A stretch of 64,000 nucleotides of DNA, from assembly GCA_948146395.1 (NCBI GenBank), contig OX411547.1, forward strand, positions 60,948,566-61,012,565. Direction: 5' to 3'. Position numbers and translations under genes: made by a program. Source of the stretch: Fragum whitleyi (lineage: Eukaryota > Mollusca > Bivalvia > Cardiida > Cardiidae). Below, in pieces: positions 24,501-37,332 of the stretch. Below the pieces are notes generated by a model, which saw only the letters and a list, made by a program, of their open reading frames with translations, was not told the DNA's origin and did no database searches. Every line of letters starts with the position of its first letter. Position 1 is the first letter of the stretch.

Positions 24501-27500
24501 ACCCTTCTGCTGTGCTGCCTGACCCGGGCTCGCGCGAGTGACCAGGGGACCATCTGAACCTGCAACGCTCCGAGTTTCGGGTCGACGGGTCAAGGCAAAG
24601 GGGTAGAAAACTGCCTACCAAGTTGCCAACAGTGAAGGCCTTTGGGGTTTTTGGGGTTTTTCAGCAGTGAACCGCGGACCCTTGGGCTGAGCGGGCTGAC
24701 CTGGGCTCGCGCGAGTGACCAGGGGACCACCCAAACCTGCAACATTCCGAGTTTCGGGTCGATCGGTCAAGCCCAAGGGGTAGAAAACCGCCTGCCAAGT
24801 TGCCAACAGTGAAGGCCTTGGGGCTTGTTTTGGTCTTTTCAACAGTGAACCGCATACCCTTCCGCTGTGCGGTCTGACCTGGGCTCGCGCGAGTGACCAC
24901 GGGACCACCTGAAGCTGCAACGCTCCGAGTTTCGGGTCGATCAGTCAAGGTCAAGGTCGACCCATTTGGCCAGGTATGCCAATTTGAGCGGCATAGAGCA
25001 TTGGCTTCGGCCGTGCGGTCTGATCTGGGCTCGCGCGAGAGACCAGGGGACCACCCCAACCTGCAATGCCCAGAGTTCCGGGTCGATAGGTCCAGCCTAA
25101 GGGGTAGAAAAACTGCGTACCAAATCGCCAAAAAGTGAAGAAATTGGGCTTGTTTTGGTCTTTTCAAACGCGAACCGCATACCCTTCTGCTGTGCTGCCT
25201 GACCCGGGCTCGCGCGAGTGACCAGGGGACCATCTGGACCTGCAACGCTCCGAGTTTCGGGTCGACGGGTCAAGGCAAAGGGGTAGAAAACTGCCTACCA
25301 AGTTGCCAACAGTGAAGGCCTTTGGGTTTGTTGGGGTTTTTCAGCAGTGAACCGCGGACCCTTGGGCTGAGCGGGCTGACCTGGGCTCGCGCGAGTGACC
25401 AGGGGACCACCCGAACCTGCAACATTCCGAGTTTCGGGTCGATCGGTCAAGCCCAAGGGGTAGAAAACCGCCTGCCAAGTTGCCAACAGTGAAGGCCTTG
25501 GGGCTTGTTTTGGTCTTTTCAACAGTGAACCGCATACCCTTCCGCTGTGCGGTCTGACCTGGGCTCGCGCGAGTGACCACGGGACCACCTGAAGCTGCAA
25601 CGCTCCGAGTTTCGGGTCGATCAGTCAAGGTCAAGGTCGACCCATTTGGCCATGTATGCCAATTTGAGCGGCATAGAGCATTGGCTTCGGCCGTGCGGTC
25701 TGATCTGGGCTCGCGCGAGAGACCAGGGGACCACCCCAACCTGCAATGCCCAGAGTTCCGGGTCGATAGGTCCAGCCTAAGGGGTAGAAAAACTGCGTAC
25801 CAAGTCGCCAAAAAGTGAAGAAATTGGGCTTGTTTTGGTCTTTTCAAACGCGAACCGCATACCCTTCTGCTGTGCTGCCTGACCCGGGCTGGCGCGAGTG
25901 ACCAGGGGACCATCTGAACCTGCAACGCTCCGAGTTTCGGGTCGACGGGTCAAGGCAAAGGGGTAGAAAACTGCCTACCAAGTTGCCAACAGTGAAGGCC
26001 TTTGGGTTTTTGGGGGTTTTTCAGCAGTGAACCGCGGACCCTTGGGCTGAGCGGGCTGACCTGGGCTCGCGCGAGTGACCAGGGGACCACCCGAACCTGT
26101 AACATTCCGAGTTTCGGGTTGATCGGTCAAGCCCAAGGGGTAGAAAACCGCCTGCCAAGTTGCCAACACTGAAGGCCTTGGGGCTTGTTTTGGTCTTTTC
26201 AACAGTGAACCGCATACCCTTCCGCTGTGCGGTCTGACCTGGGCTCGCGCGAGTGACCACGGGACCACCTGAAGCTGCAACGCTCCGAGTTTCGGGTCGA
26301 TCAGTCAAGGTCAAGGTCGACCCATTTGGCCAGGTATGCCAATTTGAGCGGCATAGAGCATTGGCTTCGGCCGTGCGGTCTGATCTGGGCTCGCGCGAGA
26401 GACCAGGGGACCACCCCAACCTGCAATGCCCAGAGTTCCGGGTCGATAGGTCCAGCCTAAGGGGTAGAAAAACTGCGTACCAAGTCGCCAAAAAGTGAAG
26501 AAATTGGGCTTGTTTTGGTCTTTTCAAACGCGAACCGCATACCCTTCTGCTGTGCTGTCTGACCCGGGCTCGCGCGAGTGACCAGGGGACCATCTGAACC
26601 TGCAACGCTCCGAGTTTTGGGTCGACGGGTCAAGGCAAAGGGGTAGAAAACTGCCTACCAAGTTGCCAACAGTGAAGGCCTTTGGGTTTGTTGGGGTTTT
26701 TCAGCAGTGAACCGCGGACCCTTGGGCTGAGCAGGCTGACCTGGGCTTGCGCGAGTGACCAGGGGACCACCCGAACCTGCAACATTCCGAGTTTCGGGTC
26801 GATCGGTCAAGCCCAAGAGGTAGAAAACCGCCTGCCAAGTTGCCAACAGTGAAGGCCTTGGGGCTTGTTTTGGTCTTTTCAACAGTGAACCGCATACCCT
26901 TCCGCTGTGCGGTCTGACCTGGGCTCGCGCGAGTGACCACGGGACCACCTGAAGCTGCAACGCTCCGAGTTTCGGGTCGATCAGTCAAGGTCAAGGTCGA
27001 CCCATTTGGCCAGGTATGCCAAATTGAGCAGCATAGAGCATTGGCTTTGGCCGTGCGGTCTGATCTGGGCTCGCGCGAGAGACCAGGGGACCACCCCAAC
27101 CTGCAATGCCCAGAGTTCCGGGTCGATAGGTCCAGCCTAAGGGGTAGAAAAACTGCGTACCAAGTCGCCAAAAAGTGAAGAAATTGGGCTTGTTTTGGTC
27201 TTTTCAAACGCGAACCGCATACCCTTCTGCTGTGCTGCCTGACCCGGGCTCGCGCGAGTGACCAGGGGACCATCTGAACCTGCAACGCTCCAAGTTTCGG
27301 GTCGATGGTTCAAGGCAAAGGGGTAGAAAACTGCCTACCAAGTTGCCAACAGTGAAGGCCTTTGGGTTTGTTGGGGTTTTTCAGCAGTGAACCGCGGACC
27401 CTTGGGCTGAGCGGGCTGACCTGGGCTTGCGCGAGTGACCAGGGGACCACCCGAACCTGCAACATTCCGAGTTTCGGGTCGATCGGTCAAGCCCAAGGGG

Positions 27501-27986
27501 TAGAAAACCGCCTGCCAAGTTGCCAACACTGAAGGCCTTGGGGCTTGTTTTGGTCTTTTCAACAGTGAACCGCATACCCTTCCGCTGTGCGGTCTGACCT
27601 GGGCTCGCGCGAGTGACCACGGGACCACCTGAAGCTGCAACGCTCCGAGTTTCGGGTCGATCAGTCAAGGTCAAGGTCGACCCATTTGGCCAGGTATGCC
27701 AATTTGAGCGGCATAGAGCATTGGCTTCGGCCGTGCGGTCTGATCTGGCCTCGCGCGAGAGACCAGGGGACCACCCCAACCTGCAATGCCCAGAGTTCCG
27801 GGTCGATAGGTCCAGCCTAAGGGGTAGAAAAACTGCGTACCAAGTCGCCAAAAAGTGAAGAAATTGGGCTTGTTTTGGTCTTTTCAAACGCGAACCGCAT
27901 ACCCTTCTGCTGTGCTGCCTGACCCAAGCTCGCGCGAGTGACCAGGGGACCATCTGAACCTGCAACGCTCCGAGTTTCGGGTCGAC

Positions 27987-28165
27987 GGGTCAAGGCAAAG
28001 GGGTAGAAAACTGCCTACCAAGTTGCCAACAGTGAAGGCCTTTGGGTTTGTTGGGGTTTTTCAGCAGTGAACCGCGGACCCTTGGGCTGAGCGGGCTGAC
28101 CTGGGCTCGCGCGAGTGACCAGGGGACCACCCCCTAACATGCAACATTCCGAGTTTCGGGTCGAT
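27987..28165. repeat. Subunit C, CCCCCTAACATG variant (copy 1 of 5)
   Basis: Around 28130-28141 the usual ACCACCCGAACCTGC is replaced by ACCACCCCCTAACATGC, a net +2 bp. The same unusual sequence occurs in only five C subunits of the window, all in the rearranged zone, so it marks a sub-family spread by duplication. Confidence 0.88.
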
Positions 28166-29023
28166 CGGTCAAGCCCAAGGGGTAGAAAACCGCCTGCCAA
28201 GTTGCCAACAGTGAAGGCCTTGGGGCTTGTTTTGGTCTTTTCAACAGTGAACCGCATACCCTTCCGCTGTGCGGTCTGACCTGGGCTCGCGCGAGTGACC
28301 ACGGGACCACCTGAAGCTGCAACGCTCCGAGTTTCGGGTCGATCAGTCAAGGTCAAGGTCGACCCATTTGGCCAGGTATGCCAATTTGAGCGGCATAGAG
28401 CATTGGCTTCGGCCGTGCGGTCTGATCTGGGCTCGCGCGAGAGACAAGGGGACCACCCCAACCTGCAATGCCCCGAGTTCCGGGTCGATAGGTCCAGCCT
28501 AAGGGGTAGAAAAACTGCGTACCAAGTCGCCAAAAAGTGAAGAAATTGGGCTTGTTTTGGTCTTTTCAAACGCGAACCGCATACCCTTCTGCTGTGCTGC
28601 CTGACCCGGGCTCGCGCGAGTGACCAGGGGACCATCTGAACCTGCAACGCTCCGAGTTTCGGGTCGACGGGTTAAGGCAAAGGGGTAGAAAACTGCCTAC
28701 CAAGTTGCCAACAGTGAAGGCCTTTGGGTTTGTTGGGGTTTTTCAGCAGTGAACTGCGGACCCTTGGGCTGAGCGGGCTGACCTGGGCTCGCGCGAGTGA
28801 CCAGGGGACCACCCGAACCTGCAACATTCCGAGTTTCGGGTCGATCGGTCAAGCCCAAGGGGTAGAAAACCGCCTGCCAAGTTGCCAACAGTGAAGGCCT
28901 TGGGGCTTGTTTTGGTCTTTTCAACAGTGAACCGCATACCCTTCCGCTGTGCAGTCTGACCTGGGCTCGCGCGAGTGACCACGGGACCACCTGAAGCTGC
29001 AACGCTCCGAGTTTCGGGTCGAT

Positions 29024-29673
29024 CAGTCAAGGTCAAGGTCGACCCATTTGGCCAGGTATGCCAATTTGAGCGGCATAGAGCATTGGCTTCGGCCGTGCGG
29101 TCTGATCTGGTCTCACGCGAGAGACCAGGGGACCACCCCAACCTGCAATGCCCAGAGTTCCGGGTCGATAGGTCCAGCCTAAGGGGTAGAAAAACTGCGT
29201 ACCAAGTCGCCAAAAAGTGAAGAAATTGGCCTTGTTTTGGTCTTTTCAAACGCGAACCGCATACCCTTCTGCTGTGCTGCCTGACCCGGGCTCGCGCGAG
29301 TGACCAGGGGACCATCTGAACCTGCAACGCTCCGAGTTTCGGGTCGATCAGTCAAGGTCAAGGTCGACCCATTTGGCCAGGTATGCCAATTTGAGCGGCA
29401 TAGAGCATTGGCTTCGGCCGTGCGGTCTGATCTGGTCTCACGCGAGAGACCAGGGGACCACCCCAACCTGCAATGCCCAGAGTTCCGGGTCGATAGGTCG
29501 AGCCTAAGGGGTAGAAAAACTGCGTACCAAGTCGCCAAAAAGTGAAGAAATTGGGCTTGTTTTGGTCTTTTCAAACGCGAACCGCATACCCTTCTGCTGT
29601 GCTGCCTGACCCGGGCTCGCGCGAGTGACCAGGGGACCATCTGAACCTGCAATGCTCCGAGTTTCGGGTCGAC
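29024..29673. repeat. A-B-A-B doublet (extra 325-bp A-B dimer), copy 1
   Basis: A (29024) and B are followed directly by another A (29349) and B before C resumes at 29674. The usual B-to-C junction (GGGTCGAC then GGGTCAAGG) is replaced by B running into A (GGGTCGAT then CAGTCAAGG). Both A copies carry the GGTCTCACGCGAGAGACC form of the core. Confidence 0.92.
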
Positions 29674-30709
29674 GGGTCAAGGCAAAGGGGTAGAAAACTG
29701 CCTACCAAGTTGCCAACAGTGAAGGCCTTTGGGTTTGTTGGGGTTTTTCAGCAGTGAACCGCGGACCCTTGGGCTGAGCGGGCTGACCTGGGCTCGCGCG
29801 AGTGACCAGGGGACCACCCGAACCTGCAACATTCCGAGTTTCGGGTCGATCGGTCAAGCCCAAGGGGTAGAAAACCGCCTGCCAAGTTGCCAACAGTGAA
29901 GGCCTTGGGGCTTGTTTTGGTCTTTTCAACAGTGAACCGCATACCCTTCCGCTGTGCGGTCTGACCTGGGCTCGCGCGAGTGACCACGGGACCACCTGAA
30001 GCTGCAACGCTCCGAGTTTCGGGTCGATCAGTCAAGGTCAAGGTCGACCCATTTGGCCAGGTATGCCAATTTGAGCGGCATAGAGCATTGGCTTCGGCCG
30101 TGCGGTCTGATCTGGGCTCACGCGAGAAACAAAGGGGACCACCCCAACCTGCAATGCCCCTAGTTCCGGGTCGATAGGTCCAGCCTAAGGGGTAGAAAAA
30201 CTGCGTACCAAGTCGCCAAAAAGTGAAGAAATTGGGCTTGTTTTGGTCTTTTCAAACGCGAACCGCATACCCTTCTGCTGTGCTGCCTGACCCGGGCTCG
30301 CGCGAGTGACCAGGGGACCATCTGAACCTGCAACGCTCCGAGTTTCGGGTCGACGGGTAAAGGCAAAGGGGTAGAAAACTGCCTACCAAGTTGCCAACAG
30401 TGAAAGCCTTTGGGTTTGTTGGGGTTTTTCAGCAGTGAACTGCGGACCCTTGGGCTGAGCGGGCTGACCTGGGCTCGCGCGAGTGACCAGGGGACCACCC
30501 GAACCTGCAACATTCCGAGTTTCGGGTCGATCGGTCAAGCCCAAGGGGTAGAAAACCGCCTGCCAAGTTGCCAACAGTGAAGGCCTTGGGGCTTGTTTTG
30601 GTCTTTTCAACAGTGAACCGCATACCCTTCCGCTGTGCAGTCTGACCTGGGCTCGCGCGAGTGACCACGGGACCACCTAAAGCTGCAACGCTCCGAGTTT
30701 CGGGTCGAT

Positions 30710-31359
30710 CAGTCAAGGTCAAGGTCGACCCATTTGGCCAGGTATGCCAATTTGAGCGGCATAGAGCATTGGCTTCGGCCGTGCGGTCTGATCTGGTCTC
30801 ACGCGAGAGACCAGGGGACCACCCCAACCTGCAATGCCCAGAGTTCCGGGTCGATAGGTCCAGCCTAAGGGGTAGAAAAACTGCGTACCAAGTCGCCAAA
30901 AAGTGAAGAAATTGGCCTTGTTTTGGTCTTTTCAAACGCGAACCGCATACCCTTCTGCTGTGCTGCCTGACCCGGGCTCGCGCGAGTGACCAGGGGACCA
31001 TCTGAACCTGCAACGCTCCGAGTTTCGGGTCGATCAGTCAAGGTCAAGGTCGACCCATTTGGCCAGGTATGCCAATTTGAGCGGCATAGAGCATTGGCTT
31101 CGGCCGTGCGGTCTGATCTGGTCTCACGCGAGAGACCAGGGGACCACCCCAACCTGCAATGCCCAGAGTTCCGGGTCGATAGGTCGAGCCTAAGGGGTAG
31201 AAAAACTGCATACCAAGTCGCCAAAAAGTGAAGAAATTGGGCTTGTTTTGGTCTTTTCAAACGCGAACCGCATACCCTTCTGCTGTGCTGACTGACCCGG
31301 GCTCGCGCGAGTGACCAGGGGACCATCTGAACCTGCAATGCTCCGAGTTTCGGGTTGAC
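30710..31359. repeat. A-B-A-B doublet, copy 2
   Basis: Same architecture as the copy at 29024, offset by 1,686 bp. This suggests duplication of a 680+680+325-bp block. Second A begins at 31035 and C resumes at 31360. Both A cores are the GGTCTCACGCGAGAGACC form. Confidence 0.92.
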
Positions 31360-32039
31360 GGGTCAAGGCAAAGGGGTAGAAAACTGCCTACCAAGTTGCC
31401 AACAGTGAAGGCCTTTGGGTTTGTTGGGGTTTTTCAGCAGTGAACCGCGGACCCTTGGGCTGAGCGGGCTGACCTGGGCTCGCGCGAGTGACCAGGGGAC
31501 CACCCGAACCTGCAACATTCTGAGTTTCGGGTCGATCGGTCAAGCCCAAGGGGTAGAAAACCGCCTGCCAAGTTGCCAACAGTGAAGGCCTTGGGGCTTG
31601 TTTTGGTCTTTTCAACAGTGAACCGCATACCCTTCCGCTGTGCGGTCTGACCTGGGCTCTCGCGAGTGACCACGGGACCACCTGAAGCTGCAACGCTCCG
31701 AGTTTCGGGTCGATCAGTCAAGGTCAAGGTCGACCCATTTGGCCAGTTATGCCAATTTGAGCGGCATAGAGCATTGGCTTCGGCTGTGCGGTCTGATCTG
31801 GGCTCGCGCGAGAGACCAGGGGACCACCCCAACCTGCAATGCCCAGAGTTCCGGGTCGATAGGTCCAGCCTAAGGGGTAGAAAAACTGCGTACCAAGTCG
31901 CCAAAAAGTGAAGAAATTGGGCTTGTTTTGGTCTTTTCAAACGCGAACCGCATACCCTTCTGCTGTGCTGCCTGACCCGGGCTCGCGCGAGTGACCAGCC
32001 GACCATCTGAACCTGCAACGCTCCGAGTTTCGGGTCGAC

Positions 32040-32244
32040 GGGTCAAGGCAAAGGGGTAGAAAACTGCCTACCAAGTTGCCAACAGTGAAGGCCTTTGGGT
32101 TTGTTGGGGTTTTTCAGCAGTGAACCGCGGACCCTTGGGCTGAGCGGGCTGACCTGGGCTCCTTCCGCTGTGCGGTCTGACCTGGGCTCACGCGAGTGAC
32201 CACGAGACCACCTGAAGCTGCAACGCTCCGAGTTTCGGGTCGAT
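32040..32244. repeat. C/D fusion with 150-bp deletion, copy 1
   Basis: C runs normally to GACCTGGGCT (32151-32160) and then jumps to D at CCTTCCGCTGTGCGG. The intervening 150 bp of C end and D start are missing. The break falls in the left arm of the C palindrome with at most 1-2 bp of microhomology at the join. This differs from the homologous in-core switches seen elsewhere. Confidence 0.9.
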
Positions 32245-32746
32245 CAGTCAAGGTCAAGGTCGACCCATTTGGCCAGGTATGCCAATTTGAGCGGCATAGA
32301 GCATTGGCTTCGGCCGTGCGGTCTGATCTGGGCTCGCGCGAGAGACCAGGGGACCACCCCAACCTGCAATGCCCAGAGTTCCGGGTCGATAGGTCCAGCC
32401 TAAGGGGTAGAAAAACTGCGTACCAAGTCGCCAAAAAGTGAAGAAATTGGGCTTGTTTTGGTCTTTTCAAACGCGAACCGCATACCCTTCTGCTGTGCTG
32501 CCTGACCCGGGCTCGCGCGAGTGACCAGGGGACCATCTGAACCTGCAACGCTCCGAGTTTCGGGTCGACGGGTCAAGGCAAAGGGGTAGAAAACTGCCTA
32601 CCAAGTTGCCAACAGTGAAGGCCTTTGGGTTTGTTGGGGTTTTTCAGCAGTGAACCGCGGACCCTTGGGCTGAGCGAGCTGACCTGGGCTCGCGCGAGTG
32701 ACCAGGGGACCACCCGAACCTGCAACATTCCAAGTTTCGGGTCGAT

Positions 32747-32924
32747 CGGTCAAGCCCAAGGGGTAGAAAACCGCCTGCCAAGTTGCCAACAGTGAAGGCC
32801 TTGGGGCTTGTTTTGGTCTTTTCAACAGTGAACCGCATACCCTTCCGCTGTGCGGTCTGACCTGGGCTCGCGCGAGTGACCAGGGGACCATCTGAACCTG
32901 CAACGCTCCGAGTTTCGGGTCGAT
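32747..32924. repeat. D/B hybrid subunit leading into A
   Basis: The front is D (CGGTCAAGCCC, CTTCCGCTGTGCGG). After the palindrome core it reads as B (GTGACCAGGGGACCATCTGAACC), and the next subunit is A with the CCCGTTTGGCC variant. Compared with the paralogous segment at 38.8-39.4 kb, 325 bp (one A-B dimer) are absent here, consistent with unequal exchange inside the core. Confidence 0.82.
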
Positions 32925-34609
32925 CAGTCAAGGTCAAGGTCGACCCGTTTGGCCAGGTATGCCAATTTGAGCGGCATAGAGCATTGGCTTCGGCCATGCG
33001 GTCTGATCTGGTCTCACGCGAGAGACCAGGGGACCACCCCAACCTGCAATGCCCAGAGTTCCGGGTCGATAGGTCGAGCCTAAGGGGTAGAAAAACTGCG
33101 TACCAAGTCGCCAAAAATTGAAGAAATTGGGCTTGTTTTGGTCTTTTCAAACGCGAACCGCATACCCTTCTGCTGTGCTGCCTGACCCGGGCTCGCGCGA
33201 GTGACCAGGGGACCATCTGAACCTGCAATGCTCCGAGTTTCGGGTCGACGGGTCAAGGCAAAGGGGTAGAAAACTGCCTACCAAGTTGCCAACAGTGAAG
33301 GCCTTTGGGTTTGTTGGGGTTTTTCAGCAGTGAACCGCGGACCCTTGGGCTGAGCGGGCTGACCTGGGCTCGCGCGAGTGACCAGGGGACCACCCGAACC
33401 TGCAACATTCCGAGTTTCGGGTCGATCGGTCAAGCCCAAGGGGTAGAAAACCGCCTGCCAAGTTGCCAACAGTGAAGGCCTTGGGGCTTGTTTTGGTCTT
33501 TTCAACAGTGAACCGCATACCCTTCCGCTGTGCGGTCTGACCTGGGCTCGCGCGAGTGACCACGGGACCACCTGAAGCTGCAACGCTCCGAGTTACGGGT
33601 CGATCAGTCAAGGTCAAGGTCGACCCATTTGGCCAGGTATGCCAATTTGAGCGGCATAGAGCATTGGCTTCGGCTGTGCGGTCTGATCTGGGCTCGCGCG
33701 AGAGACCAGGGGACCACCCCAACCTGCAATGCCCAGAGTTCCGGGTCGATAGGTCCAGCCTAAGGGGTAGAAAAACTGCGTACCAAGTCGCCAAAAAGTG
33801 AAGAAATTGGGCTTGTTTTGGTCTTTTCAAACGCGAACCGCATACCCTTCTGCTGTGCTGCCTGACCCGGGCTCGCGCGAGTGACCAGGGGACCATCTGA
33901 ACCTGCAACGCTCCGAGTTTCGGGTCGACGGGTCAAGGCAAAGGGGTAGAAAACTGCCTACCAAGTTGCCAACAGTGAAGGCCTTTGGGTTTGTTGGGGT
34001 TCTTCAGCAGTGAACCGCGGACCCTTGGGCTGAGCGGGCTGACCTGGGCTTGCGAGAGTGAGCAGGGGACCACCCAAACCTGCAACATTCCGAGTTTCGG
34101 GTCGATCGGTCAAGAACAAGGGGTAGAAAACCGCCTGCCAAGTTGCCAACAGTGAAGGCCTTGGGGCTTGTTTTGGTCTTTTCAACAGTGAACCGCATAC
34201 CCTTCCGCTGTGCGGTCTGACCTGGGCTCGCGCGAGTGACCACGGGACCACCTGAAGCTGCAACGCTCCGAGTTTCGGGTCGATCAGTCAAGGTCAAGGT
34301 CGACCCATTTGGCCAGGTATGCCAATTTGAGCGGCATAGAGCATTGGCTTCGGCCGTGCGGTCTGATCTGGGCTCGCGCGAGAGACCAGGGGACCACCCC
34401 AACCTGCTATGCCCAGAGTTCCGGGTCGATAGGTCCAGCCTAAGGGGTAGAAAAACTGCGTACCAAGTCGCCAAAAAGTGAAGAAATTGGGCTTGTTTTG
34501 GTCTTTTCAAACGCGAACCGCATACCCTTCTGCTGTGCTGCCTGACCCGGGCTCGCGCGAGTGACCAGGGGACCATCTGAACCTGCAACGCTCCGAGTTT
34601 CGGGTCGAC

Positions 34610-35321
34610 GGGTCAAGGCAAAGGGGTAGAAAACTGCCTACCAAGTTGCCAACAGTGAAGGCCTTTGGGTTTTTGGGGGTTTTTCAGCAGTGAACCGCAG
34701 ACCCTTGGGCTGAGCGGGCTGACCTGGGCTCGCGCGAGTGACCAGGGGACCACCCGAACCTGCAACATTCCGAGTTTCAGGTCGATCAGTCAAGCCCAAG
34801 GGGTAGAAAACCGCCTGCCAAGTTGCCAACAGTGAAGGCCTTGGGGCTTGTTTTGGTCTTTTCAACAGTGAACCGCATACCCTTCCGCTGTGCGGTCTGA
34901 CCTGGGCTCGCGCGAGTGACCACGGGACCATCTGAACCTGCAACGCTCCGAGTTTGGGGTCGACGGGTCAAGGCAAAGGGGTAGAAAACTGCCTACCAAG
35001 TTGCCAACAGTGAAGGCCTTTGGGTTTGTTGGGGTTTTTCAGCAGTGAACCGCGGACCCTTGGGTTGAGCGGGCTGACCTGGGCTCGCGCGAGTGACCAG
35101 GGGACCACCCCCTAACATGCAACATTCCGAGTTTCGGGTTGATCGGTCAAGCCCAAGGGGTAGAAAACCGCCTGCCAAGTTGCCAACAGTGAAGGCCCTG
35201 GGGCTTGTTTTGGTCTTTTCAACAGTGAACCGCATACCCTTCCGCTGTGCGGTCTGACCTGGGCTTGCGCGAGTGACCACGGGACCACCTGAAGCTGCAA
35301 CGCTCCGAGTTTCGGGTCGAT
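34610..35321. repeat. C-D-C-D doublet (extra 355-bp C-D dimer), copy 1
   Basis: C (34610), then a D/B hybrid (34787-34964) that starts as D and ends like B (CATCTGAACC, then GGGTCGAC), then C again (34965, CCCCCTAACATG variant) and D (35144) before A at 35322. The HOR is therefore 1,037 bp. It has the structure expected of the reciprocal product of the exchange that makes an A-B-A-B doublet. Confidence 0.9.
34965..35143. repeat. Subunit C, CCCCCTAACATG variant (copy 2 of 5)
   Basis: Same variant as at 28130, here around 35108-35120, inside the C-D-C-D doublet. Confidence 0.88.
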
Positions 35322-35646
35322 CAGTCAAGGTCAAGGTCGACCCATTTGGCCAGGTATGCCAATTTGAGCGGCATAGAGCATTGGCTTCGGCCGTGCGGTC
35401 TGATCTGGGCTCGCGCGAGAGACCAGGGGACCACCCCAACCTGCAATGCCCAGAGTTCCGGGTCGATAGGTCCAGCCTAAGGGGTAGAAAAACTGCGTAC
35501 CAAGTCGCCAAAAAGTGAAGAAATTGGGCTTGTTTTGGTCTTTTCAAACGCGAACCGCATACCCTTCTGCTGTGCTGCCTGACCCGGGCTCGCGCGAGTG
35601 ACCAGGGGACCATCTGAACCTGCAACGCTCCGAGTTTCGGGTCGAC

Positions 35647-35824
35647 GGGTCAAGGCAAAGGGGTAGAAAACTGCCTACCAAGTTGCCAACAGTGAAGGCC
35701 TTTGGGTTTGTTGGGGTTTTTCAGCAGTGAACCGCGGACCCTTGGGCTGAGCGGGCTGACCTGGGCTCGCGCGAGTGACCAGGGGACCACCCCCTAACAT
35801 GCAACATTCCGAGTTTCAGTCGAT
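35647..35824. repeat. Subunit C, CCCCCTAACATG variant (copy 3 of 5)
   Basis: Same variant around 35789-35801, in the HOR that follows the C-D-C-D doublet. It has additionally lost one base near its end (GAGTTTCAGTCGAT). Confidence 0.88.
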
Positions 35825-36682
35825 CGGTCAAGCCCAAGGGGTAGAAAACCGCCTGCCAAGTTGCCAACAGTGAAGGCCTTGGGGCTTGTTTTGGTCTTTT
35901 CAACAGTGAACCGCATACCCTTCCGCTGTGCGGTCTGACCTGGGCTCGCGCGAGTGACCACGGGACCACCTGAAGCTGCAACGCTCCGAGTTTCGGGTCG
36001 ATCAGTCAAGGTCAAGGTCGACCCATTTGGTCAGGTATGCCAATTTGAGCGGCATAGAGCATTGGCTTCGGCCGTGCGGTCTGATCTGGGCTCGCGCGAG
36101 AGACAAGGGGACCACCCCAACCTGCAATGCCCCGAGTACCGGGTCGATAGGTCCAGCCTAAGGGGTAGAAAAACTGCGTACCAAGTCGCCAAAAAGTGAA
36201 GAAATTGGGCTTGTTTTGGTCTTTTCAAACGCGAACCGCATACCCTTCTGCTGTGCTGCCTGACCCGGGCTCGCGCGAGTGACCAGGGGACCATCTGAAC
36301 CTGCAACGCTCCGAGTTTCGGGTCGACGGGTTAAGGCAAAGGGGTAGAAAACTGCCTACCAAGTTGCCAACAGTGAAGGCCTTTGGGTTTGTTGGGGTTT
36401 TTCAGCAGTGAACTGCGGACCCTTGGGCTGAGCGGGCTGACCTGGGCTCGCGCGAGTGACCAGGGGACCACCCGAACCTGCAACATTCCGAGTTTCGGGT
36501 CGATCGGTCAAGCCCAAGGGGTAGAAAACCGCCTGCCAAGTTGCCAACAGTGAAGGCCTTGGGGCTTGTTTTGGTCTTTTCAACAGTGAACCGCATACCC
36601 TTCCGCTGTGCAGTCTGACCTGGGCTCGCGCGAGTGACCACGGGACCACCTGAAGCTGCAACGCTCCGAGTTTCGGGTCGAT

Positions 36683-37332
36683 CAGTCAAGGTCAAGGTCG
36701 ACCCATTTGGCCAGGTATGCCAATTTGAGCGGCATAGAGCATTGGCTTCGGCCGTGCGGTCTGATCTGGTCTCACGCGAGAGACCAGGGGACCACCCCAA
36801 CCTGCAATGCCCAGAGTTCCGGGTCGATAGGTCCAGCCTAAGGGGTAGAAAAACTGCGTACCAAGTCGCCAAAAAGTGAAGAAATTGGCCTTGTTTTGGT
36901 CTTTTCAAACGCGAACCGCATACCCTTCTGCTGTGCTGCCTGACCCGGGCTCGAGCGAGTGACCAGGGGACCATCTGAACCTGCAACGCTCCGAGTTTCG
37001 GGTCGATCAGTCAAGGTCAAGGTCGACCCATTTGGCCAGGTATGCCAATTTGAGCGGCATAGAGCATTGGCTTCGGCCGTGCGGTCTGATCTGGTCTCAC
37101 GCGAGAGACCAGGGGACCACCCCAACCTGCAATGCCCAGAGTTCCGGGTCGATAGGTCGAGCCTAAGGGGTAGAAAAACTGCGTACCAAGTCGCCAAAAA
37201 GTGAAGAAATTGGGCTTGTTTTGGTCTTTTCAAACGCGAACCGCATACCCTTCTGCTGTGCTGCCTGACCCGGGCTCGCGCGAGTGACCAGGGGACCATC
37301 TGAACCTGCAATGCTCCGAGTTTCGGGTCGAC
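36683..37332. repeat. A-B-A-B doublet, copy 3
   Basis: Second A begins at 37008 and C resumes at 37333. Both A cores are the GGTCTCACGCGAGAGACC form. It lies 5,973 bp after copy 2. Confidence 0.92.

Larger units (their letters stand above)
30661..32244. repeat. Segmental duplication copy 1 (5,973-bp offset)
   Basis: This stretch matches 36634-38217 feature for feature: the A-B-A-B doublet, a D core reading CTCTCGCGAG near 31657, GGCCAGTTATGCC near 31742, a B core reading GACCAGCCGACC near 31996, and the 150-bp C/D deletion. All are displaced by exactly 5,973 bp. True ends may extend beyond the given limits, which are conservative. Confidence 0.85.
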
